Program-made: the position numbers and the translations under genes
From: Eragrostis nindensis
Taxonomy: Eukaryota > Streptophyta > Magnoliopsida > Poales > Poaceae
Assembly: GCA_012490785.1 (NCBI GenBank)
Contig: JAAXCT010000426.1
Location: 372,001 to 436,000 of the forward strand
DNA length: 64,000 bases
Direction: 5' to 3'
The notes under the pieces: generated by a model
What the model was told of the DNA's origin: nothing
Databases searched by the model: none
Seen by the model: only the letters and a program-made list of their open reading frames with translations
Part shown: piece by piece, positions 32,422-41,332 of the stretch
Layout of the letters: the number at the start of each line of letters is the position of its first letter
Position numbering within the stretch: the first letter of the stretch is position 1

Positions 32422-34770
32422 ATGGACGGCGCTAAGTCGAATAAACCCTTTAATTACCTCGATGATCCAGAGATTCTCTTTCGCAAGCGTAAGGCGGAAA
32501 AGAAAAGCAAGTCAGTGGGAGACATAGAAGACAACAGCGAGCCGCTCAGCCCGAGGGCATTGTTTGCAGCTCTAGAAGAAGACAAGGAAGAAGAAGTTCC
32601 TGAAGTAGAAGACATGGGAGACACAACACCAATTGCTAATTGTCTCAAGTCTGCCTTAGACAATGTTATCAAGACTGAGTTCACTGCACAAGCTCAACCT
32701 TTTCAGCTGGAGCGCTACATGCCTTTGGTTGGTCAACAACCGTGCACAGGTTCTGAAGATCCTCATATGCATTTGCAACACTTTCATGAGATCTGCAGTA
32801 CTTTTCAATTGCAACATATGAATGACAATGAAGCAAAGGTGCGATTGTTCCCTCTATCTCTTATTGGGCGTCCTAAGCAGTGGTACCATGGGCTACCTAC
32901 TGCGACCAAGATTAGTTGGGATCAACTTTCTGCAGAATTTTTGGCAAAGTACTTCCCTGCAGGCAAGACTCAAGCTTTGAAGAACAAGATCCTTGGATTC
33001 ACTCAACTTGCTGATGAGAGCGTTGGAGAAGCATGGAATCGATTCAATGAGTACAAGGATGCTTGCCCGCACAATGGTCTTGCTGAATGGGAGCTAGTGG
33101 AGAGGTTCTACACGGGTTTGAATCTTTTGTCCCGACAACACTTAGATGCTTCGTCTGGAGGATCGTTTTTGGACAAGACACCCGCTCAAGCCACGGCTTT
33201 GATCAAGAAGATAGAGCAAAGTCAATCATGGGTTAGTGAGAGAGAAAGTAGAAGCCTTCAACCTTCCACGGGAAAGATGAAGAGTGTGGTGGAGAGAGCT
33301 TATGATGAATTGCTTATGGACAAGCTTGACACCATACAAAGAAGATTGGACAAGATTGATCATATTCCCAAGGCAGAGACCGTCAAGCTAGCGGAAGCCC
33401 GTTCCACATGTGAAGAATGTGGAGAACTTGGTCATGTGAGCAAGGATTGCCCCGAGGATGTAAAGATGCTCAATTATGTCAAGAGCCAAGGATGGAAGAC
33501 TCCATATCAGCAACAAAGGAGTAGCTTCACCCCATCATCGTCTATGCAAAATGCCATCCCTCTTCGCATTCAATGCCAAGAGTTCTTTCAAGCTCAAGAG
33601 AAGGTCAACAAAGACACCCAAGCCAAATTCAAGGAAGTTGATCGTGTGCTTGAAACAATCAATGACAAGGTCATCGAAGTGGGGAGTTCTAATCAGCAAA
33701 TTCTCCAATTCATGAAGATGATGGAGAAACAAATGGCCCAATTAGCGGAGTCGGTAAAAGGCGAGAAAGGAGCCATTCCTGGTAATACCCGCTCTGCAGA
33801 ACAGCTGAAATCCATCGAGACGAGGTCTGGGAAGCAAACTGAAGATCCGAAGTTTGCAGCTGGAGCGAGACGACCTCGTGCCGACCGGCACGACACATGT
33901 GCCGATCGGCACGCTACAGTAAATGGCGCCGACCAGCACACGGACTGTGCCGATCGGCACACTGAGGAAATTGACCTCTCGGGTCTGAAAAAGGGAACTG
34001 AGAACAAGGAACACGGTCCTGCTACCTTTCTGGATACGCAGCTGCTGACCAAGACAGAAAGGATCCGACATCATGATGAGCAATTCTCCAGGTTCGTCGA
34101 TATTATGAAGAAATTATATATTAACGTCCCGTTCCTTGATGCTCTACAAGTGCCCACCTATGCTAAGTACATGAAGGATATTATGCAAAGCAAGAAGTCC
34201 TTAGCATCGGAAGAAGTAGTGAAGATGACAAGGGAGTGCACTGCAGCTATTAATGACATTACACCAGAAAAGAAGCCCGACCCCGGATCTCCTAGTATCC
34301 GGTGTTTGATTGGAGCTCAAATCTTTGAAGGGGCTTTATGCGATCTTGGAGCAAGTGTAAGTGTCATGCCTCGCTATGTCTTTGCAAGTTTGAATTTGCC
34401 AGAGTTGGAGCCTACGGCTATGTGTTTGGAGTTGGCCGATCAATCGGTTCGCTATCCCGATGGAATTGCTGAAGATGTGCCTGTTCAAATTGGTGATCAT
34501 ATAGTTCCTGTGGATTTTATTGTGCTTGATATGGATAGAAGGACAAAGACTTCATTGATTTTGGGCCGGCCATTCTTGAGGACAGCGAAGGCAAACATTG
34601 ATGTGGGGAGTGGAAAGATAAGTTTCGACATAAGTGGAGCCTCCTACACATTCAATTTTCGCCCCAAGGAAGAAGAAGGCCGTACGGTCTCCAAGTGGGT
34701 TGAGAAGTACAAGTCTCCGCACCATAAAGCAATCGAGGGTAATTGGAGGAAGGACATGTCCTATCATTGA
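32422..34770 (+). CDS. Gypsy-1 Gag-protease polyprotein
   Basis: A 782-residue open frame. The retrotransposon gag domain spans about residues 100-280 (MHLQHFHEICSTFQ, LPLS-type GRPKQWYHGLP, AEFLAKYFPAGKTQALKNKI, LVERFYTGL). A CCHC zinc knuckle CEECGELGHVSKDC lies at about 331-344, and a coiled coil (VLETINDKVIEV, QFMKMMEKQMAQL) follows. Residues about 485-520 are a linker whose ADRH repeats come from two palindrome pairs in the DNA. The C-terminal retropepsin-like protease has DLGASVSVMP near residue 640 and SLILGRPFLRTA later, with the usual T of DTG replaced by L. The start at 32422 follows a short leader holding one palindrome pair. The frame is intact. Confidence 0.95.
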   Translation: MDGAKSNKPFNYLDDPEILFRKRKAEKKSKSVGDIEDNSEPLSPRALFAALEEDKEEEVPEVEDMGDTTPIANCLKSALDNVIKTEFTAQAQPFQLERYMPLVGQQPCTGSEDPHMHLQHFHEICSTFQLQHMNDNEAKVRLFPLSLIGRPKQWYHGLPTATKISWDQLSAEFLAKYFPAGKTQALKNKILGFTQLADESVGEAWNRFNEYKDACPHNGLAEWELVERFYTGLNLLSRQHLDASSGGSFLDKTPAQATALIKKIEQSQSWVSERESRSLQPSTGKMKSVVERAYDELLMDKLDTIQRRLDKIDHIPKAETVKLAEARSTCEECGELGHVSKDCPEDVKMLNYVKSQGWKTPYQQQRSSFTPSSSMQNAIPLRIQCQEFFQAQEKVNKDTQAKFKEVDRVLETINDKVIEVGSSNQQILQFMKMMEKQMAQLAESVKGEKGAIPGNTRSAEQLKSIETRSGKQTEDPKFAAGARRPRADRHDTCADRHATVNGADQHTDCADRHTEEIDLSGLKKGTENKEHGPATFLDTQLLTKTERIRHHDEQFSRFVDIMKKLYINVPFLDALQVPTYAKYMKDIMQSKKSLASEEVVKMTRECTAAINDITPEKKPDPGSPSIRCLIGAQIFEGALCDLGASVSVMPRYVFASLNLPELEPTAMCLELADQSVRYPDGIAEDVPVQIGDHIVPVDFIVLDMDRRTKTSLILGRPFLRTAKANIDVGSGKISFDISGASYTFNFRPKEEEGRTVSKWVEKYKSPHHKAIEGNWRKDMSYH

Positions 34771-34813
34771 AGGAGAAGAGACAAGAGAACCTTGTAGTGT
34801 CGCAACATTTTCC

Positions 34814-35005
34814 CGTAGAGCGACGCTAAGGAAGTGATTTATGCGGGAAGGTCAAGCTCTACGACCTTTTTAAAACTAAGAGCGCTTTTTGGGAGGCAAC
34901 CCAAAATCCGGGGAGCAAGTCATAGGGTGAGTCTTTTTGTGTTAGTGCTTTCGGGAGGGCAACCCGTGAATTAGAAATTTAGTGCTAACCGGGAGGGCAA
35001 CCCGG
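34814..35005 (+). other. Run of stem-loop elements after the gag-protease stop
   Basis: CGTAGAGC (34814-34821) pairs with GCTCTACG (34856-34863). Then come three small hairpins with a shared purine loop: TTTTGGG-AGGCAA-CCCAAAA (about 34887-34906), CGGG-AGGGCAA-CCCG (34952-34966) and CCGGG-AGGGCAA-CCCGG (34989-35005). The stems covary while the AGG(G)CAA loop is kept, which suggests selection on RNA structure. Confidence 0.6.
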
Positions 35006-36255
35006 CCTTTAAATTGTTTGCTTGTAATCCACAATAATGCTCCCGGAATAAAATTTGTTAGTCCAAGTGTTTGTTTTAACTTTTGTGTGAACTCCTGCGC
35101 TGTCTGTTTACTTTCTGCAGTTTCTATTTTCGTATTTTGCTTGTTCGCTAACAGCGCAGGAAGAAAAGAAACAAAAAGAAGAAATCCTGGCATGTGCCGA
35201 TCGGCACAGAACGTGCCGACCGGCACATTAGCTAGCACGCCAAATCGTGCTCTGGAAGATACCCCGATCTGAAGATGCAAATTAATATGGGGTAAAATGA
35301 AGAAAATGTGCGGGATATTCGAGGAAGGAAAAATCAGAAAGGTAAGTGCAACAATTGTCCCGAGAATATTTTCGTGCTTTTGGTATTTTTCTGTGTCGCA
35401 GAAATATGTTGGATGATTCTTGCGGAAGAAGGAGGCACTGGCGGAAAATTGGTACATCTGCCGACCGGCACCACGACGTGCCGATCGGCAAACCATGGAA
35501 ACACCACCTCCAGGTATCTCGATGCTACAGGAAGTCTGACATCCATGAAAATTTGAAATTTTGACGACACAAAGCAACGAAGTTTGAATCAGGTGTGGAC
35601 TCCGTTGTGCCGACCGGCACCTCACCGTGCCGACCGGCACGGAGTCCAAGAATTCGAATCGGATCATCAAAGTCTGCGCACATTGGAAGGAGGAAAAATC
35701 ACTGACACCCATGCAGCTGCCGAGCACAGGGGGAACACCGCACACCCTGCCTTGGGATGGAGCAAAAGTGCCGACCGGCACGGACTTCGTGCCGATCGGC
35801 ACCTCCTGGGAAATTCAAATTTCGAATTTGCTCCCCTGTTTCCCGACATGAGACACTGTATGCAGCACGGGGAAGAGGAAAAGAAATTACGGAAGCCAAG
35901 GCGCGGGGGAATCAGTGCAAGTTTGAATGGTGCCGACCGGCACGGACGCCGTGCCAATCGGCACATCATGGGAAAGCCAAACTTTTGCAGGTGCACCCCT
36001 GTCTCCCGACATGCGACACTGTATAAGGCATGGGGAAGAGGAAAAGAAGGCGTGGCAGCCGAGGTACGACGGAATCCGCGAAATTTTGAAATGTGCCGGT
36101 CGGCACGGCTCTGTGCCGACCGGCGCGCGGATGGAATTTGAACCGGCGCGGGTTCCTTCTCTTGGACGCCTTGGAGAGCTATAAGAGGGGGCACTACCTC
36201 CTCCATTTTCGCCACAACTTCCTGGTAACTCTCTCCACTCCTCCACTTCCTCCAT
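35006..36255 (+). other. Gypsy-1 region between gag-protease and late ORF
   Basis: No RT, RNase H or integrase motif on either strand. It holds six palindrome pairs, starting at 35194/35213, 35458/35478, 35607/35627, 35768/35789, 35930/35951 and 36093/36113. Segments around 35830-35890 and 35985-36050 are partly similar (CCCCTGTTTCCCGACATG against CCCCTGTCTCCCGACATG), suggesting local duplication of a palindrome-pair cassette. Confidence 0.8.
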
Positions 36256-37983
36256 TTGCGCGATTCGTTTCCACTTTCGCAGGAAATGAAGGGGTTCGGT
36301 TCCACGCTCAAGAGCGCCGGCAAGAAGATTCGCCGGGGGTTCAGCTCCGGCGGATCGCACCACTCCGGTGGATCACACCACTCCGGCGGGTCGCACCAAT
36401 CCGGCGACAACAACTCCGGCAGCGACTCCGGCTCCTTCATCTCGGCGCGGAGGGCAAGTTCGGCGGGCTATGATAGCCCCGAGCTCTCCGTCGAGATGAC
36501 ACCGCCACGAGGGCGGGATGACTTCTACATCGCCCACCGCGACATCGGCATCCCTCGAGGACCAAGGCCGCGCACGAGGAGCGCGACCGCCGCCGCCGCT
36601 GCCGCCGCAACGGCGGGCGGATCGTCGATGGAGGCCGAGTCAAGCGAGCCGGCATATGTACCACGCGCGGTTCGGGAGGGGTTCACCCTCACAAGCATGG
36701 AGGAGGAGTTCTACTACACCAACATCCGCGGCCGCATCGTCTCCAACATCGACATGGATGAGGAGTTCCTCACCAAGGTCGGGGTATGGCCGGACCTCCA
36801 ACAATGCCTCCTCAACCTTGGGTGGGAGACCCTCCACGATCAAGCGAGCAGCTTCGACATCGAGCTCATCACCGAGTTCATCACTACCATGAGCCGCGAG
36901 GTGGACGAGCAAGGAAACGACAAGGTCAAGTTCCGTGTGCGGGATGAGCCTTACTCCATCACGATCGAGGACATCTCCGATGCTCTCGGTTTTGATAGGG
37001 AGGCCCCCGTATACGGCGCGGCGACTACGGAGATGCTCGACACATTTTGGCGCCGCATCGCCGACGCGGACGAGCGGAAGAGGGGGCACATCAAGAACCC
37101 CATGATCCAAATTCTTCATCGGTGGATGGCCGCACGCACCACTGGCCGCCTCGACACCACCAACGTCTCCGACCCGGACTTGCGTTGGCTCTACAACGCC
37201 ATTGCGAGTCCGTGCAAGTGCAATCCCATCATGATGATGGTGGGGAGTTGGTTTAGCCAAAGGGCCAACCCTAAGGCGAGACTAGCTTTTGGAGGCTACC
37301 TCCAAACAATCATCTTCCAAGTCACCGAAGGTAACCTCATGATGAAGGAAGATTGTTGGATAAGGCCGGCGCTCATCGACGAGTCCATGGTGCGCGGGAA
37401 GACCATCACGGGAAGCGCCAAGCTCGGCTACTACGTGTGCGGCACCGACATCAAACTTCCCTGCCCCGAGCTCGCCCTCTTCCTCCCGAACAAGATCGAT
37501 GGAGGAAATTGGCTCGAGGCCGACCTCCGCGAGCGACACAAGGTGACGAAGACCAAGCGCGGAAGGAAGGAGGTCGTCGGGCAGTCTTCGGCGAGCGCAG
37601 CGGCGGACTGGGAAAGCTGGGACGCGGCAGCAGCCGCGCACAGCCAACCGGCTCAGCAAGCACCCGTGCCGATCGGCACGGGCTTCGTGCCGGTCGGCAC
37701 AGGCACCGTGCCGACCGGCACCGACACAAGGTACTTTGGTATGCCCCCCGTCTACCCTCAGCACTTCCAGGGGGCACCCTACTATGCTCCTGCAGGTCCT
37801 CCGGGGGCGAACTTTGCCCCTATGCATCGATACATCGACAACAACGTTCAATACGTTGAACGCATCGACGACTTGGCGGGCGCGATGCGGAGCAACACCG
37901 ACGCGATGATCGATGAGTTCGCGAGATTGGAGGCGGCGTACTACGGCTTCGACTACACGCAGCCACCTCCATTCGATGGGTAG
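36256..37983 (+). CDS. Gypsy-1 late ORF (Athila-type accessory/env-position protein)
   Basis: A 575-residue open frame in the env position. The first ATG is at 36256; MKGFGSTLKSAGKKI begins at 36286 and is the better start by the basic amphipathic N-terminus. A GGSHHS repeat covers about residues 32-50. The main domain (about 130-430; EEFYYTNIRGRIVSN, DALGFDREAPVYG, LYNAIASPCKCNPIMMMVGS, GYYVCGTDIKLPCPE) resembles proteins annotated as Athila ORF1 or putative plant transposon protein. Residues about 470-490 (VPIGTGFVPVGTGTVPTGT) are the translation of a palindrome triplet. No signal peptide or transmembrane helix is visible, so a membrane envelope role is unlikely. The C-terminus looks helical (RIDDLAGAMRSNTDAMIDEF). 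Confidence 0.8.
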   Translation: MRDSFPLSQEMKGFGSTLKSAGKKIRRGFSSGGSHHSGGSHHSGGSHQSGDNNSGSDSGSFISARRASSAGYDSPELSVEMTPPRGRDDFYIAHRDIGIPRGPRPRTRSATAAAAAAATAGGSSMEAESSEPAYVPRAVREGFTLTSMEEEFYYTNIRGRIVSNIDMDEEFLTKVGVWPDLQQCLLNLGWETLHDQASSFDIELITEFITTMSREVDEQGNDKVKFRVRDEPYSITIEDISDALGFDREAPVYGAATTEMLDTFWRRIADADERKRGHIKNPMIQILHRWMAARTTGRLDTTNVSDPDLRWLYNAIASPCKCNPIMMMVGSWFSQRANPKARLAFGGYLQTIIFQVTEGNLMMKEDCWIRPALIDESMVRGKTITGSAKLGYYVCGTDIKLPCPELALFLPNKIDGGNWLEADLRERHKVTKTKRGRKEVVGQSSASAAADWESWDAAAAAHSQPAQQAPVPIGTGFVPVGTGTVPTGTDTRYFGMPPVYPQHFQGAPYYAPAGPPGANFAPMHRYIDNNVQYVERIDDLAGAMRSNTDAMIDEFARLEAAYYGFDYTQPPPFDG

Positions 37984-39619
37984 TGTGTTGTGTACGGCAC
38001 AACTTGTATCGGTTTCCCGGTTTGCGTTTTTCTTTCCCTTTCGCATTCTCTTTTTATTTATTTACTTATGTGTGTGTGAGCGGGTTGGGAAACCATGTAT
38101 CGGGTGTGTTTAGTTTGCTTGTGTGCTTTTATTTATGCATGTGTGCTAGTAGTCTAGTTTTATTTATGCAAGTGTGCTAGTAGTATGTTTAGAGTGGTAC
38201 ATCATCATGTAGCCCGCGTTTTCAAATCCAATATGATGATGATCTTTGTGGTTTATTTGAAAAATGATACGAGTATGTATGTCTATCTTGAGAAGTGTTA
38301 ATGATAATCGAGCGATGTTGAGCATAAATAAAATTTCGAACTTTCACTATAATGTATTTGGCAAATCCTTCACATGTGGAGTAATTCGTTCAAAAATTCC
38401 CATGCAAGGTGTAACAAAAGATCAATTTTAGATGACGTGACTTAGTACCTATTTCTTTATAAATTCAAATGTTCTTATTGTGAGCTTTAGAATTACTCCG
38501 TATCATTCGGTTATGCCTACCAATGCCAGATATATGCGACTCAAATTAAGCCTTTGCTAAGTAGAGACTATGATTGATGATTGAGCTCGGTTAAGATTTA
38601 ATTCTTAGGGTATAAGACTTGAAACAAAAATGGCCATATCTTTCGCGTATCGTGTTGATTTTCTAGCTTTATTTGCACTCGAGCTATGCAAATTACCGCA
38701 TTGGAATTATGCATAATTCGCCGAGTATCCGATACTTGAGAACCAAATTTCTTGATTCGAATATCAATATTTGACCACATCCTACTGTATTCTTGGCTAC
38801 ACATTTGACACAGCAGTTCAAATGAAAAATCCAGAGCGAAATTGGCAGGTACAGGCAGTGTGCCGACCGGCACACAGCTGTGCCGACCAGCACACAGAGA
38901 AAAACAAAAAAGAAAAAAGGAAGCAGAAAAGAAGAAGAAAAAAAGAGAAAAGAAAAAAAGAAGAGAAAATAAAGTCTGTACCTTGCGCTATTTTGCTCGG
39001 GACTAGCAAAAATTTGAGTGTGGGGGGAAGATGAATTCCCTTGAATTCTTATCATCGAATAGTAGCCAAGGATCTCTTTTTCCAACCACGTACACAATTC
39101 TTTGCATTGTACATGTCCACTATTCTAAAGGTCTGAGTTTCTTTCTCAAAATTCAATTCCTAATGGCCTTTTGACGAGTCTCAGTAAAACCAATTAGAGT
39201 TATTTCTTAACTTTGCAATATATTGTTGATTTATGTCTATTTTCCTTGAAATTCCTCACCAAGCTACTCATATTGCCTTACACATAAATATTGATAAAGT
39301 GGGCTAGGCTATTAAGTGATTTTAGGAGAGTGACTGAAGTTGAGTTGTTCATTTGATCGTTTGAGAAGGATAGTTCTTTTGCTCACAATACTTTTTAGTG
39401 ATTTACACAAGTGGAAAAGTCATGTGCATCAAGTTGAATATTTTTTTAAGATTTGCTTTGGGGAATACTCTTTCATGCTCGATACCCATATTGTGAACAT
39501 GTTTGCTGAATACTAAATTGATTTAATCTCACAATGACTAAATGCTCAGCTCGTTTAGATTTGAAATACTTTTACGATTGATGTGACTATATGCAAGTTG
39601 ATTTTCATTCTTGACTTTC
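37984..39619 (+). other. Gypsy-1 3' non-coding region
   Basis: AT-rich and without a coding frame. It contains one palindrome pair (38860/38880), directly followed by a purine tract of about 75 nt (38894-38970, AAGAAAAAAGGAAGCAG type). An internal copy of the polypurine-tract block lies at 38996-39030. Confidence 0.75.
38996..39030 (+). repeat. Internal copy of the Gypsy polypurine-tract block
   Basis: CTCGGGACTAGCAAAAATTT then GAGTGTGGGGGGAAG repeats the terminal block at 39620-39653 about 625 bp upstream. It is a candidate second plus-strand priming site. Confidence 0.7.
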
Positions 39620-39653
39620 CTCGGGACGAGTAAAGGTTTAAGTGTGGGGGAGC
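39620..39653 (+). other. Gypsy-1 terminal polypurine tract block
   Basis: CTCGGGACGAGTAAAGGTTT then AAGTGTGGGGGAGC, abutting the 3' LTR at 39654. The GTGGGGGAGC core is the plus-strand primer. Confidence 0.85.
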
Positions 39654-41133
39654 TGTTGGCGATTTCTAGCATACCATTCTATATGCCAACTGCGCCTTAT
39701 TTAGAGCATAAATGTCATCATTATAGGTCATTAACCCTTGATAATAGCACTATATTTGTATATATGTCGTTCTGGAGATTTATTGCAGAAACAGATGAAA
39801 AGGACGACATTCTGGACATTGTGGCTGATCTGGACCTGAAGAGAAGAGAACCAGCAGAAAAGGTCAACTGTGCCGATCGGCACAGCCCTGTGCCGACCGG
39901 CACAGGGGACTCCAAGGCAATCGAGGCTGGCCCACCATTCAGTTGATTCTAGAAGGAAGTTATCCGAACCAATCTTTAGAGATATTCGTAACGAAGAGAT
40001 AAAAGATACTCGAAGATTTGAAAGAGCAATACAAGACTTGATCTCGAAGAAAACTGATTGTAAGGTCCACATGGAAGCTACCTAGGACTTTGGAACCGAC
40101 TTAGAGAGGAAACCGAGCTGGACACGAGGTGTGCCGATCGGCACAGACCCTGTGCCGATCGGCACGAGGACTCTTTTCCCGAGATCCTCTCCCTTTCTGA
40201 TGTACAGCCCTATATAAACTTGTAAAAGCCCTAGGGTTTCGGGATCGGCCGCCAGAGGGACAACACAGCTAGTAAGTTTAGAGCCACCGGGGCTTTGCCC
40301 CGTTCTTCATGTCCTCTAGTTGCTAGATCAAGAACCACCGGTGTTAAAGAGGTGATCCATCAAGGTAGGCCTACTAGATGGTGATGTATCTTGCACTATG
40401 TATTATCGAAGTATGGTTGAATATGTGGATGAATGGTTTTGATTATTGATTGCCTGGATTTTATGGTCTTTACATGCACTCGTTCCTACGCTTAGTGACG
40501 ACTAAGTATTAGATATTATCTTAATTGTGGTGGCAATAAGAGGTGAGGGATTCAATCTCTCACTATCTCCATTGTGGTTAAGGTAGTATTGGGATCTTGT
40601 AATGCGCCATAATTGCACGTTGTCTCTGTACCTCAACAGCCGCTAATGCATACGCGATGATCTTTGAGATGATGTGTAGAATAGGAAGATGCTACCGATT
40701 AAGGCGATTGGTCGTGACAGAGCTCGTCGGAAAAGAGTCTCAACCTATCGATCTTCAGTTATCAATAATTGAGTAATTCCGTTTATGATGCTATTTGATT
40801 AAGCTTTTTGGTTACGATCTCAACTAGCAGACTTGGCTAACTTACCCCATGATCTAATCAGGTTCCTTAGGCTGTTCAAGCAACATTCGGTCAACTTAGC
40901 CTCCGTGCCGACCGGCACACTCCCTGTGCCGATCGGCACAGCCCCCAGTTTTCCCGAAACTCACGCTCGCGCTCACCAGAAAGCCTGGCTAACTCTTTTA
41001 CTGATGACTCTGTTTAATTCCCATTGGTCTCTGTGGTTCGATTAAACCTTGGAATACTCTTCTGGGGGAAAAAGACTATAACTGTATACCGTGCTCTTGC
41101 GGTATATAAGTGGGTGCGTAGATACGACCAACA
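39654..41133 (+). repeat. Gypsy-1 3' LTR
   Basis: 1480 bp, nearly identical to 30764-32241. It keeps all three palindrome pairs (39870/39890, 40131/40152, 40905/40926) unchanged in the motif cores although other sites have diverged. Confidence 0.95.
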
Positions 41134-41332
41134 GCATCCGACTTGAAAATAAACACGACTTCTCCTAACTTTTAACTCAAGAAATCCTAATATTCCTATC
41201 CCAACTGACTCCGCTATCTTGACGACAAAAATCCTTTCCTATCCCGGTCAAGCGGCACTTCTTCCAAATACATCTTCCCTGCCTCATCCTTGCGCCACGT
41301 ATCAAGAGTCTTTCCAAAATCCGGCGTCAACA

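Larger units (their letters stand above)
30764..41133 (+). mobile_element. Gypsy-1: Athila-like LTR retrotransposon lacking pol
   Basis: A 10.37-kb plus-strand element with LTRs of 1478 and 1480 bp (TGTTGGCGA to CGACCAACA) and flanks GCGTC (30759-30763) and GCATC (41134-41138), one mismatch. Order: 5' LTR, tRNA-Asp-type primer site, gag-protease ORF, structured 3' leader-like zone, late ORF of 575 codons, polypurine block, 3' LTR. RT, RNase H and integrase are wholly absent. Sequence after the gag-protease stop resembles what follows pol in Athila elements (TTTTTGGGAGGCAACCC), so pol was probably removed as a block. The LTRs differ at roughly 25 sites by eye (under 2%). The whole element is studded with paired GTGCCGATCGGCAC palindromes. 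Confidence 0.95.
29575..41332 (-). mobile_element. Solo LTR (minus strand), split by Gypsy-1
   Basis: Joining 29575-30763 with 41139-41332 gives an LTR-like unit of about 1.38 kb. On the minus strand it starts TGTTGACGCCGGATTTTGG (at 41332) and ends TTTTCGGGTCAACA (at 29575), a TG to CA structure with matching TGTTGAC and GTCAACA edges. The flanks GCCGAA and GCTGAA agree at 5 of 6. Repeated CTATCGGCT motifs lie at about 29815-29890 and 30020-30240. No internal domain follows on either side. Confidence 0.65.

Noticed and set aside
34942..35802. 286-codon minus-strand frame in Gypsy-1
   Set aside because: It runs antisense through palindrome pairs and non-coding sequence, with no domain; it is a by-product of the GC-rich motifs.
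35667..36440. 257-codon minus-strand frame overlapping the start of the late ORF
   Set aside because: Antisense to repeated palindromes and to the GGSHHS-coding repeat; low-complexity product and no domain.
33878..37730. Repeated peptides ADRH, PIGT/PVGT and CRSA as a protein repeat family
   Set aside because: They appear in several frames and on both strands wherever the 14-bp palindrome occurs, so the repeat is at DNA level.
36256..37983. True envelope glycoprotein for the Gypsy-1 late ORF
   Set aside because: No signal peptide, no transmembrane segment and no cysteine pattern of an ectodomain; only its position suggests env.
30980..41000. CRISPR-like array because of short palindromic repeats
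   Set aside because: Repeats are 14 bp, come in isolated pairs kilobases apart with 5-7 bp spacers, and lie in a plant retrotransposon.
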